NCBI RefSeq assembly: GCF_004801855.1
Contig: NZ_SSTC01000010.1
Location: 19,161 to 83,160, forward strand
Direction of reading: 5' to 3'
From: Pseudomonas sp. A-1
Lineage (GTDB): Bacteria > Pseudomonadota > Gammaproteobacteria > Pseudomonadales > Pseudomonadaceae
DNA length: 64,000 bases
A program made the translations under genes and the position numbers. Each line of letters opens with the position of its first letter. Position 1 is the first letter of the stretch. The notes under the pieces are model-generated. The model saw nothing but the letters and a program-made list of their open reading frames with translations. It did no database searches and was not told where the DNA came from. Of this stretch, positions 52,769 through 60,166 are shown in pieces.

Positions 52769-52774
52769 TATAAT
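52769..52774 (+). promoter_or_regulatory. Consensus -10 element TATAAT
   Basis: A full TATAAT lies 45 bases before the hypothetical gene at 52819. At 17-base spacing the -35 region reads ATGCAA, a poor match that falls inside the upstream dyad, suggesting an activator-dependent or tightly controlled promoter. Confidence 0.5.
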
Positions 52775-52790
52775 TGTGAAACGGATCACA
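52775..52790 (+). promoter_or_regulatory. CRP/Vfr-like site TGTGA-N6-TCACA
   Basis: The full consensus of CRP-family sites is present with the correct 6-base spacer (AACGGA). It extends symmetrically to AATTGTGA/TCACAATT (52772-52793, sharing three bases with the -10). It starts directly after the -10, so a bound CRP or Vfr would most likely repress. Confidence 0.65.
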
Positions 52791-52818
52791 ATTTTTCGCG
52801 TGGGATTGGCGCACCTCG

Positions 52819-53226
52819 ATGGGACTGGTTTCCGCAATGGCCAGGCAGGCCAGGTTCTGGCTGAACAAAGACCTGGGGTTTTTCGCACGGAAGAAGACGC
52901 TGCGCGAGATGATGGCCGAACGCGGCCTGGACGAATTCGGGCGCAGGAAGACACAGGCCGCACCCGCGGAGCGGCCCGCGCCACCGGCAGCAGAGCCCGC
53001 TCCACAGACGGGAGCCACAGCGAGGTTCGTCGCCAGCTTCAGCTACGCCACCCTCGGTCAGCAGACCGTCGAGATCGAGGAACTCAACGCGCTGGAGTTC
53101 CGTGGCCGCAACCGGCAGGACGGCCGCCTGCATTCCTACGCCTGGGCGAAGATCAGGGGACTGGTGAAGATCGTCGACAGCGGCGAGATGCTCACGCCCC
53201 TCGAGGTGCTCGACCGCTTCCACTGA
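52819..53226 (+). CDS. Hypothetical protein under a CRP-like operator
   Basis: A 135-residue soluble protein not assigned to a family. The N-terminal part (about 1-45) is basic and helical (ARKKTLREMMAERGLDEFGRRK). A Pro/Ala-rich linker (47-65) follows, then a compact C-terminal domain (about 68-135) with alternating strands (VASFSYATLGQQTVEIEE and AWAKIRGLVKIVDSGEML). The layout suggests a small regulator or adaptor, but no function can be read. An ATG at 52837 is a possible later start. Confidence 0.7.
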   Translation: MGLVSAMARQARFWLNKDLGFFARKKTLREMMAERGLDEFGRRKTQAAPAERPAPPAAEPAPQTGATARFVASFSYATLGQQTVEIEELNALEFRGRNRQDGRLHSYAWAKIRGLVKIVDSGEMLTPLEVLDRFH

Positions 53227-53266
53227 GCCGGCGAGCACCACCGGCTCGAACCGGGACGTTCCCGCT

Positions 53267-54262
53267 TCAGTCGATGCGCACCAGGGTGCGCCCCACCATG
53301 CGCCCGGCGAGGATGCGGTAGACCGCGTCGGGCAGTTCCTCCAGGCCGATCTCGTGGCAGACCAGCTCGAGATTGTCGAGTCTCCAGGGGCCGGCCAGCT
53401 TTTCCCACATGGCCGCCTTGGTGGCCAGCGGCAGCTCCACCGAGTCGACGCCGAGCAGGTTGACCCCGCGCAGGATGAACGGCAGCACCGAGGCGCGGCT
53501 CATCGCCGCACTGGCGGTCAGCCCGCAGCAGGTCACGCTGGCGCCGTACTGCAGCGACTTGACCACGTTGAACAGGATGTCGCCGCCCACGGTGTCCACC
53601 GCACCGGCCCAGCGCATCTTCAGCAGCGGCTTGTCGGTGCCGTCGCGCAGCAGGGTGCGGTCGATGATCTGCTGGGCGCCCAGCCGGTGCAGGAACTCGG
53701 CCTGCTCCAGCTTGCCGGTGGACGCCGCCACGGTATAGCCCAGCCGGGTCAGCAGCAGCACCGCGACGCTGCCCACTCCGCCGCAGGCGCCGGTGACCAG
53801 CACCGGGCCGGCCGCGGCATCCAGGCCCATGCGCTGCAGCTTGTCGATGCACAGCCCGGCGGTCAGCCCGGCGGTGCCGAGCAGCATGGCCTCGCGCAGG
53901 GACAGCCCTTCGGGACGGCGCAGCACCCAGGCGGCCGGCACGCGCACGTACTGGGCGAGCCCCCCGGCGTGGTTGGCGCCCAGGTCGTAGCCGGTGACCA
54001 GCACCTCTTCGCCCGGCTGGAATTCGCCGGTGGAGCATTCGACCACCTCGCCGGCGGCGTCGATGCCGGGGGTGTGCGGGTACTCGCGGGTCACCGCGCG
54101 GTTGCCGCTGGCCGACAGCGCATCCTTGTAGTTGAGCGAGGACCAGCGCACGCGGATCAGCACCTCGCCCGGCGGCAGGTCCTCGATGCGCCGCTCGACC
54201 ACCGCCTGGTCGAACACCCCCGGGCTGCTTTCGGTCACCCAAAGGGCCTTGAAACTCGTCAT
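53267..54262 (-). CDS. acuI: AcuI/YhdH-family NADPH oxidoreductase
   Basis: A zinc-independent medium-chain reductase of the YhdH/YhfP/AcuI group, 331 residues. Known members reduce acryloyl-CoA to propionyl-CoA, or quinones. Visible features are the N-terminal GroES-like domain (SSLNYKDALSASGN), the NADPH motif GACGGVGSVAVLLL (about 158-171) and a C-terminal GRTLVRID. No zinc-ligand cluster is present, as expected. It lies downstream of sohB by 42 bases on the same strand. Which substrate applies here cannot be told. Confidence 0.87.
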   Translation of the reverse strand: MTSFKALWVTESSPGVFDQAVVERRIEDLPPGEVLIRVRWSSLNYKDALSASGNRAVTREYPHTPGIDAAGEVVECSTGEFQPGEEVLVTGYDLGANHAGGLAQYVRVPAAWVLRRPEGLSLREAMLLGTAGLTAGLCIDKLQRMGLDAAAGPVLVTGACGGVGSVAVLLLTRLGYTVAASTGKLEQAEFLHRLGAQQIIDRTLLRDGTDKPLLKMRWAGAVDTVGGDILFNVVKSLQYGASVTCCGLTASAAMSRASVLPFILRGVNLLGVDSVELPLATKAAMWEKLAGPWRLDNLELVCHEIGLEELPDAVYRILAGRMVGRTLVRID

Positions 54263-54304
54263 CCTGTCCTCCTCATGTCGCCGGTCGATGCGCCGGCGCC
54301 CGGC

Positions 54305-55327
54305 TCACTGCCAGAAACGGGGTTGCGACAACCGGCTCCACCAGCGCAGCAGCACGCTGTCGAGCACGGCACCGGTGGCCAGGCCGACACGTTCCTGCAG
54401 GCTCTTCTTCTCGTGGTAGCGCAGCTGGTACAGGTCGGCGTGCCGGGCACGCTCGGCCAGGTATTCGTCGCTGGTCATCAGTTCGTCGACCAGTTGCTTG
54501 CCCAGCGCCGCCTGGCCGAGCCAGACCTCGCCGGTGGCGACCTCGTCGATGGCCAGTTGCGGGCGATAGCGGGCGACGAAGTTCTTGAACAGCTCGTGGG
54601 TGATGTCCAGGTCTTCCTGGAACTTCTCCCGGCCCTTGTCGGTGTTCTCGCCGAACACGGTCAGGGTGCGCTTGTACTCGCCGGCGGTGAGCACCTCGAA
54701 ATCGATGGCATGCTTCTTCAGCAGGCGGTGGAAGTTGGGCAACTGGGCGACCACACCGATCGAGCCGAGGATGGCGAAGGGCGCGGCGAGGATCTTCTCG
54801 CCGATGCAGGCCATCATGTAGCCGCCGCTGGCGGCCACCTTGTCCACGCACACGGTCAGCGGCACGCCGGCCTGACGGATGCGCGCCAGCTGCGAGGAGG
54901 CCAGGCCGTAGCTGTGCACCATGCCGCCGCCGCTCTCCAGGCGCACCACCACCTCGTCCTGCGGGGTGGCCAGGCTGAGCAGCGCGGTGACCTCGTGACG
55001 CAGGTGCTCGCCGGCCGAGGCCTTGATGTCGCCATCGAAGTCCAGCACGTAGACCCGCGGCCGGTGGCTGGCGGCCTTCTTCTCGGCCTTTTCCGTCCTG
55101 GCTTCCTCCTTGCGCAGCGCCTTGAGCTGCTCCTTGTCCAGCACGCTGTCCTGCAGGCGCTCGCGCAGGGCCCTGTAGAAGTCGTTGAGCTTGTGCACGT
55201 CCAGATGTCCACCGGAGCGGCGGTCGCGGCTGCGCAGCACGGCGATGGCGACCAGGACGACGAGGATGGCCACCAGCACGGTCACTGTCCTGGCCAGGAA
55301 ACCGGCATACTCGACAAGAAACTCCAC
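54305..55327 (-). CDS. sohB: SohB-type membrane serine protease
   Basis: An inner-membrane, SppA-like serine protease of family S49, 340 residues (E. coli SohB 349). It starts at GTG 55327 with AAGGAG 5 bases upstream; the frame before it is not family-like. One helix near the N-terminus (about 8-30), a charged linker (about 60-90), and the catalytic dyad S167 in VAASGGYM and K219 in GEYKRTL. It cleaves membrane-associated peptides and may act in envelope quality control. Confidence 0.93.
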   Translation of the reverse strand: MEFLVEYAGFLARTVTVLVAILVVLVAIAVLRSRDRRSGGHLDVHKLNDFYRALRERLQDSVLDKEQLKALRKEEARTEKAEKKAASHRPRVYVLDFDGDIKASAGEHLRHEVTALLSLATPQDEVVVRLESGGGMVHSYGLASSQLARIRQAGVPLTVCVDKVAASGGYMMACIGEKILAAPFAILGSIGVVAQLPNFHRLLKKHAIDFEVLTAGEYKRTLTVFGENTDKGREKFQEDLDITHELFKNFVARYRPQLAIDEVATGEVWLGQAALGKQLVDELMTSDEYLAERARHADLYQLRYHEKKSLQERVGLATGAVLDSVLLRWWSRLSQPRFWQ

Positions 55328-55417
55328 GGGCTCTCCTTGATGGCTTGTGGCGGTCTGCAAAGCATACCGGCGCCGACCGGCGGCGGCCACCGCCAGCGTG
55401 ACGGCACGACCGCGGCG

Positions 55418-55430
55418 ACGTTTCAAACGT
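55418..55430. promoter_or_regulatory. Small dyad between sohB and the SCP2 gene
   Basis: ACGTTT and AAACGT flank a single C in the divergent region 55328-55530. It is a possible operator for either gene; no regulator is recognised and the motif is short. Confidence 0.25.
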
Positions 55431-55530
55431 GCGTATGGTCGCGTTGACAGCCCGCCGGCAGCCCCCTACCCTCGCCTGCAAACGCTTCCTGCCGCCGGCA
55501 CGACTCCCCGCCAAACACAAGGACCCCTTC

Positions 55531-55845
55531 ATGAGCAGCGTCGCCAAAGTCATCGAAACCATGCAGGCCCGCTTCAATGCCAACGCCGCCGCCGGCCTCG
55601 ACCTGGTGTTCCAGTTCAACATCGAGGATGCGGAGAACTACTACCTGAGCATCAAGGACGGCACCTGCAGCCTCACCGAAGGCAACGCCGAGTCGCCCAA
55701 CGTCGCCCTGATCATGGACAGCGCCACCCTCAAGGGCGTGCTCAAGGGCGAGATCAGCGGCATGGAGGCGTTCATGACCGGCAAGCTGCGCACCGAGGGC
55801 GACATGATGCTGGCCCTCAAGCTGGGCGACCTGTTCCCGTCCTGA
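55531..55845 (+). CDS. SCP2 sterol-carrier domain protein
   Basis: A stand-alone SCP2 domain of 104 residues that forms a hydrophobic pocket for lipids or acyl chains. Family signatures are LVFQFNIEDAENYYLSIKDG and the C-terminal GKLRTEGDMMLALKLGDLF. In bacteria such domains appear with acyl-CoA metabolism. It is divergent from sohB. The start ATG 55531 follows ACAAGGA. A strong terminator follows. Confidence 0.93.
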   Translation: MSSVAKVIETMQARFNANAAAGLDLVFQFNIEDAENYYLSIKDGTCSLTEGNAESPNVALIMDSATLKGVLKGEISGMEAFMTGKLRTEGDMMLALKLGDLFPS

Positions 55846-55863
55846 TCGGGCAGGCAGACAGAA

Positions 55864-55889
55864 AAAAGCCGGAGCATGCTCCGGCTTTT
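55864..55889. terminator. Bidirectional terminator, 26-bp palindrome
   Basis: AAAAGCCGGAGCA is followed directly by its complement, giving A-tract and T-tract on both strands. It lies between the convergent SCP2 gene (stop 18 bases before) and the NhaC-type gene (stop 17 bases after). Confidence 0.88.
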
Positions 55890-55906
55890 GCGTTTCTGGC
55901 GCCGCG

Positions 55907-57226
55907 TTACAGCACCATCGCCGCCACCCAGCCGAAGGCCAGCAGCGGCAGGTTGTAGTGCAGGAAGGTCGGCACCACGCTGTCCCAGATGTGGTTGTGC
56001 TGGCCGTCGACGTTGAGGCCGGCGGTCGGGCCGAGGGTGGAGTCGGAGGCCGGCGAGCCGGCATCGCCCAGGGCGCCGGCGGTGCCCACCAGACTGACGA
56101 TGGCCAGCGGGCTGAAACCCAGCTCGACGCCCAGCGGCACGAAGATCGCCGCGATGATCGGCACGGTGGAGAACGACGAGCCGATGCCCATGGTCACCAG
56201 CAGGCCGACCAGCAGCATCAGCAGCGCACCGAGCGCCTTGCTGTTGCCGATCGCCCCGGCGGAGGCGTCGACCAGCGACTTGACGTGGCCGGTCTCGCGC
56301 ATCACCTCGGCGAAGCCGGCGGCGGCGATCATGATGAAGCCGATCATCGCCATCATCTTCATGCCCTCGGTGAACAGGCCGTCGGCCTCCTTCCAGCGCA
56401 CCACGCCGGAGGCGGAGAACACCACGAAGCCGGCCAGCGCGCCGATGATCATCGAGTCCAGCCACAGCTGGATGGCGAAGGCCACCGCTACCGCCACCCC
56501 GGCCACGCCGAGGGTCAGCAGGCTGTAGCGGCGCTCGACCTGCTCGGCCTGCTCGATCAGCGCCAGGTCGTACCGGCGCGGCTTGCGGTAGCTGACGAAC
56601 ACCGCCACCAGCAGGCCGAAGAGCATGCCCAGCGCCGGGATCGCCATGGCCTCGGTGACGCTCACCCCGGCCACCTCGACGCCGCTCCTGGCCACGTTGG
56701 CCAGCAGGATGTCGTTGAGGAAGATGCTGCCGAAGCCCACCGGCAGGAACATGTACGGGGTGATCAGGCCGAAGGTCAGCACGCAGGCGATCAGCCGGCG
56801 ATCCAGCTGCAGGCGGCTCAGCACGTAGAGCAGCGGCGGCACCAGCAGCGGGATGAAGGCGATGTGGATCGGCAGGATGTTCTGCGAGGACACCGCCACC
56901 ACCAGCAGCAGGCCGAGCACCAGCCACTTCACCGTGCCGCCGCCGTTGGCCTCCTGACGCCCGACCAGATGCAGCGCCCTGTCGGCCAGCGCGTGGGCCA
57001 TGCCGGAACGGGCGATGGCCACCGCGAAGGCGCCGAGCAGTGCGTAGGACAGCGCCACGGTGGCGCCGCCACCGAGGCCCTTGTTGAAGGCCGCCAGGGT
57101 GCCCTCGATGCCCAGGCCGCCGACCAGGCCACCCGCCAGGGCGCCGAGGATCAGGGCGACCACCACATGCACCCGGCACAGGCTGAGCACCAGCATCAGG
57201 CCGACGGCGATGAGTACCGCATTCAT
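55907..57226 (-). CDS. NhaC/YuiF-family Na+/H+ antiporter or carrier
   Basis: A 439-residue inner-membrane carrier with about twelve helices. The pattern fits the NhaC/YuiF branch ([26 protein letters not shown] motif at about 113-135, and [20 protein letters not shown] near 352, with [19 protein letters not shown] near 394). Members exchange Na+/H+ or import histidine-like compounds. The ATG at 57226 gives a normal N-terminus. The gap to the sulfide operon (57227-57516) holds a 14-bp palindrome at 57249-57262 (TCGCCCGCGGGCGA) upstream of this gene. Confidence 0.88.
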   Translation of the reverse strand: MNAVLIAVGLMLVLSLCRVHVVVALILGALAGGLVGGLGIEGTLAAFNKGLGGGATVALSYALLGAFAVAIARSGMAHALADRALHLVGRQEANGGGTVKWLVLGLLLVVAVSSQNILPIHIAFIPLLVPPLLYVLSRLQLDRRLIACVLTFGLITPYMFLPVGFGSIFLNDILLANVARSGVEVAGVSVTEAMAIPALGMLFGLLVAVFVSYRKPRRYDLALIEQAEQVERRYSLLTLGVAGVAVAVAFAIQLWLDSMIIGALAGFVVFSASGVVRWKEADGLFTEGMKMMAMIGFIMIAAAGFAEVMRETGHVKSLVDASAGAIGNSKALGALLMLLVGLLVTMGIGSSFSTVPIIAAIFVPLGVELGFSPLAIVSLVGTAGALGDAGSPASDSTLGPTAGLNVDGQHNHIWDSVVPTFLHYNLPLLAFGWVAAMVL

Positions 57227-57431
57227 GTCTTCACTCCAGATTTCGGGATCGCCCGCGGGCGAAAGGCGCGCACTCTGCCCAAACCCCGGCGACCTGTCAA
57301 AAGCGCACGCCCGACGGCCCGTTGCGGCGACGCGTTGCGCCAGCGCGGACGGCCGGCGGGCAAGTGCCGATCGGCGTCCATGGTCCACACTGGTAAGCCG
57401 GATCATGGCCTCTCCCGCTTATGATTATTTA

Positions 57432-57445
57432 TTCTATACATAGAA
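57432..57445. promoter_or_regulatory. Dyad TTCTAT-AC-ATAGAA upstream of the sulfide operon
   Basis: A perfect 6-2-6 inverted repeat in an AT-rich tract (57420-57450) 72 bases before the persulfide dioxygenase gene. ArsR-type sulfide sensors (BigR) use AT-rich dyads in similar places. The match to a BigR box is not exact, and no bigR gene is near, so the assignment is open. Confidence 0.4.
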
Positions 57446-57475
57446 CCAAAAATCGCAGTAGGCTGTATTCATGAC

Positions 57476-57491
57476 ATACCCCCATGGGTAT
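57476..57491 (+). promoter_or_regulatory. CsoR/CstR-like operator before the sulfide operon
   Basis: ATACCC-CCAT-GGGTAT is a 6-4-6 inverted repeat typical of CsoR-family operators, which pair ATACCC and GGGTAT half-sites. It lies 26 bases before the ATG at 57517. CstR is the persulfide-sensing member that controls similar operons in Gram-positives. No csoR/cstR gene is in the window, so a trans-acting regulator is required. Confidence 0.55.
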
Positions 57492-57516
57492 ACAAGGACT
57501 GACGGAGGATTGCCCC

Positions 57517-58383
57517 ATGAATGCCCGCATCGAAGCCTTCTTCGACCCCGCCACCTTCACCTACAGCTACGTGGTGAGCGATCCCGAGAGCCGCCAGTGC
57601 GCACTGATCGACCCCGTGCTGGACTACGACCCCGCCGCCGGGCGCACCTCGCACCACAGCGCCGACCGCCTGATCGCCTACGTGCGCGAGCATGGCCTCA
57701 GCGTGCAGTGGATCCTCGAGACCCACGTGCACGCCGACCACATGAGCGCCGGCCACTACCTCAAGGAACAGCTCGGCGGCCAGCTCGGCATCGGCGACCG
57801 CATCCCGGTGATCCAGCAGACCTTCGGCAAGCTGTTCAACGCCGAAGCGGAGTTCGCCACCGACGGCCGCCAGTTCGACCACCTGTTCGCCGACGGCGAA
57901 GAGTTCCTGGTCGGCAACGTCCAGGCCCGCGCCATCCACACCCCCGGCCACACCCCGGCCTGCATGACCTACCTGATCGGCGATGCCGCCTTCGTCGGCG
58001 ACACCCTGTTCATGCCCGACTACGGCACCGCGCGCTGCGACTTCCCCGGCGGCGACGCGCGCGCCCTGTACCACTCGATCCACGCCAAGCTGTTCGCCCT
58101 GCCGGACGCCACCCGCGTGTTCATGTGCCACGACTACAAGGCGCCGGGCCGCGAGGAGTACCTGTACGAGACGACCATCGGCGCCGAACGTGCGCACAAC
58201 GTGCATATCCACCAGGGCATCGGCGAGGAGCAGTTCGTCGCCATGCGCCAGGCCCGCGACGCCACCCTCGGCATGCCGACCCTGATCCTGCCCTCGGTGC
58301 AGATCAACATGCGCGCCGGCGAGCTGCCGCCCGCCGAGGCCAACGGCAGCCGCTACCTGAAGATCCCGCTCGACGTGCTGTGA
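57517..58383 (+). CDS. Metallo-beta-lactamase persulfide dioxygenase (Blh/ETHE1-like)
   Basis: An iron-dependent enzyme that oxidises glutathione persulfide to sulfite. The 288-residue MBL-fold product has HVHADH (H70, H72, D74, H75), HTPGHT for the next ligand, GDTLFMPDYGTARCDF and a C-terminal MCHDYK. The motif GTARCDFPGGD is typical of persulfide dioxygenases and Blh. ATG 57517 has CGGAGG 9 bases upstream. The next gene, an SQR fusion, begins 40 bases later. Together they convert sulfide to persulfide to sulfite. Confidence 0.9.
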   Translation: MNARIEAFFDPATFTYSYVVSDPESRQCALIDPVLDYDPAAGRTSHHSADRLIAYVREHGLSVQWILETHVHADHMSAGHYLKEQLGGQLGIGDRIPVIQQTFGKLFNAEAEFATDGRQFDHLFADGEEFLVGNVQARAIHTPGHTPACMTYLIGDAAFVGDTLFMPDYGTARCDFPGGDARALYHSIHAKLFALPDATRVFMCHDYKAPGREEYLYETTIGAERAHNVHIHQGIGEEQFVAMRQARDATLGMPTLILPSVQINMRAGELPPAEANGSRYLKIPLDVL

Positions 58384-58423
58384 CGCCGCCCCCGCACTCC
58401 AACGCAGACTGGAGAACGACAAG

Positions 58424-60166
58424 ATGCAACCGATCAAGCGCCTGACCCCGTTCATCGCCGTGGCTGGCCAGCTCGAACCTGCCGACATGGGAGCCCTGGC
58501 CGCCAGCGGCTACCGCTGCGTGATCAACAACCGCCCGGACAACGAGGGCGAAGGCCAGCCCTCCAGCGCCGCGATGCGCACCGCGGCCGAGGCCTCCGGC
58601 CTGGAGTACCATGACCTGCCAGTAGTCTCCGGCAAGATCACCGACGAGGACGTCGCGGCCTTCCGCGAACTGCTCGACCGGGTCAGGGGCCCGGTCGTGG
58701 CCTTCTGCCGCACCGGCACCCGCTCCACCACCCTGTGGGCACTGGCCGAAGCCCACCATCTCGCCCCTGACGCCCTGCTGCAGACGGCCAGGGAGGCCGG
58801 CTACGACCTCGCCGCCCTGCAGCCGCGCCTCGAGCTGCGCTGGCAGACCCTGCCCAACCAGCCGGTATCCCCCAGCCAGTTCGCCCACACGCCGCGTTAC
58901 GACGTGCTGGTGATCGGCGGCGGCGCCGCCGGCTGCGCGGTGACCGCCAGCCTGCTCAAGCGCGATGCGGGCCTGCGCATCGCCATCGTCGAACCGCGCG
59001 AACAGCACTACTACCAGCCCGGCTGGACCCTGGTCGGCGCCGGGGTGTTCGACCGCGCCCGCACCGAGCGCGACATGGCCCGCTGCATCCCGCCCAGGGC
59101 GCAGTGGATCCGCGCCGCCGCGGCGGCGTTCGAGCCGGAGCAACAGCAGGTGGTGCTCGAGGACGGCAGCCGCCTGGGCTACCGCGCGCTGGTGGTCTGC
59201 CCGGGACTGACCCTCGACTGGAGCGCCATCGAGGGAGCGAAGGAGGCCCTGGGCAGGAACGGCGTGACCAGCAACTACGTGTTCGAGCTGGCGCCCTACA
59301 CCTGGCAGCAGGTGCAGGCCCTGCGCGGCGGCCGCGCGCTGTTCACCCAGCCGCCGATGCCGATCAAGTGCGCCGGCGCGCCGCAGAAGGCCATGTACCT
59401 GTCCTGCGACCACTGGCTGAAACAGGGCGTGCTGAACAGCATCGAGGTCGACTTCTGCTCGGCCGGCGCCGTGCTGTTCGGCGTCGCCGACTTCGTACCG
59501 CCACTGATGAAGTACGTCGAGCGCTACGGCGCCCACCTCAACTTCGGCGAGACGCTGGTCAAGGTCGATGGCGAAGCGCGCAAGGCCTGGTTCCGCAAGG
59601 CGGCCGCCGACGGCGGCAGCGAACTGGTCGAGCGCGAGTTCGACTTCCTGCACATGGTGCCGCCGCAGCGCGCCCCCGAGTTCGTCCGCCAGAGCCCGCT
59701 GGCCAACGCCGACGGCTGGGTCGAGGTCGACCACGAGACCCTGCGCCACCCGCGCTACGGCAACATCTTCAGCCTCGGCGACGTGTGCGCCGCGCCCAAC
59801 GCCAAGACCGCCGCCGCGGTGCGCAAGCAGGCGCCGGTGGTCGCCGAGAACGTCATCGCCGTGCTGGCCGGCCGCGGACCGCGGGCCATCTACGACGGCT
59901 ACGGCTCCTGCCCGCTGACGGTCGAGCGCGGCAAGGTGATCCTCGCCGAGTTCGGCTACGGCGGAAAGCTGCTGCCGACCTTCCCCCTCGACCCGCGGGT
60001 GCCGCGCCGCCTGGCCTGGGACCTGAAGACCAAGTGGATGCCGGGCATCTACTTCGACCTGATGCTCAAGGGCCACGAATGGCTGGCCGAGCCCAGGCAC
60101 CTGGACTTCGAGCCGCGCCCGGTGGAATCGCCGGCGGCCTGTGACTTCACCCAGGAGAAGAAGTGA
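58424..60166 (+). CDS. DUF442-sulfide:quinone oxidoreductase fusion
   Basis: A 580-residue fusion. Residues 1 to about 145 are a DUF442 (beta-lactamase hydrolase-like) domain with the active loop CRTGTRS (C95). Residues about 157-580 are a flavin-dependent sulfide:quinone oxidoreductase: FAD motif GGGAAG (165-170), redox cysteines C259 (VVCPG), C316 (IKCAGAPQKAMYL), C345 and C455 (GDVCAAPNAKTAA). Residue C345 may be structural. SQR oxidises H2S and passes electrons to quinone at the membrane. DUF442 may act on the persulfide. The end overlaps the SulP start by 3 bases (TGATG). Confidence 0.92.
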   Translation: MQPIKRLTPFIAVAGQLEPADMGALAASGYRCVINNRPDNEGEGQPSSAAMRTAAEASGLEYHDLPVVSGKITDEDVAAFRELLDRVRGPVVAFCRTGTRSTTLWALAEAHHLAPDALLQTAREAGYDLAALQPRLELRWQTLPNQPVSPSQFAHTPRYDVLVIGGGAAGCAVTASLLKRDAGLRIAIVEPREQHYYQPGWTLVGAGVFDRARTERDMARCIPPRAQWIRAAAAAFEPEQQQVVLEDGSRLGYRALVVCPGLTLDWSAIEGAKEALGRNGVTSNYVFELAPYTWQQVQALRGGRALFTQPPMPIKCAGAPQKAMYLSCDHWLKQGVLNSIEVDFCSAGAVLFGVADFVPPLMKYVERYGAHLNFGETLVKVDGEARKAWFRKAAADGGSELVEREFDFLHMVPPQRAPEFVRQSPLANADGWVEVDHETLRHPRYGNIFSLGDVCAAPNAKTAAAVRKQAPVVAENVIAVLAGRGPRAIYDGYGSCPLTVERGKVILAEFGYGGKLLPTFPLDPRVPRRLAWDLKTKWMPGIYFDLMLKGHEWLAEPRHLDFEPRPVESPAACDFTQEKK

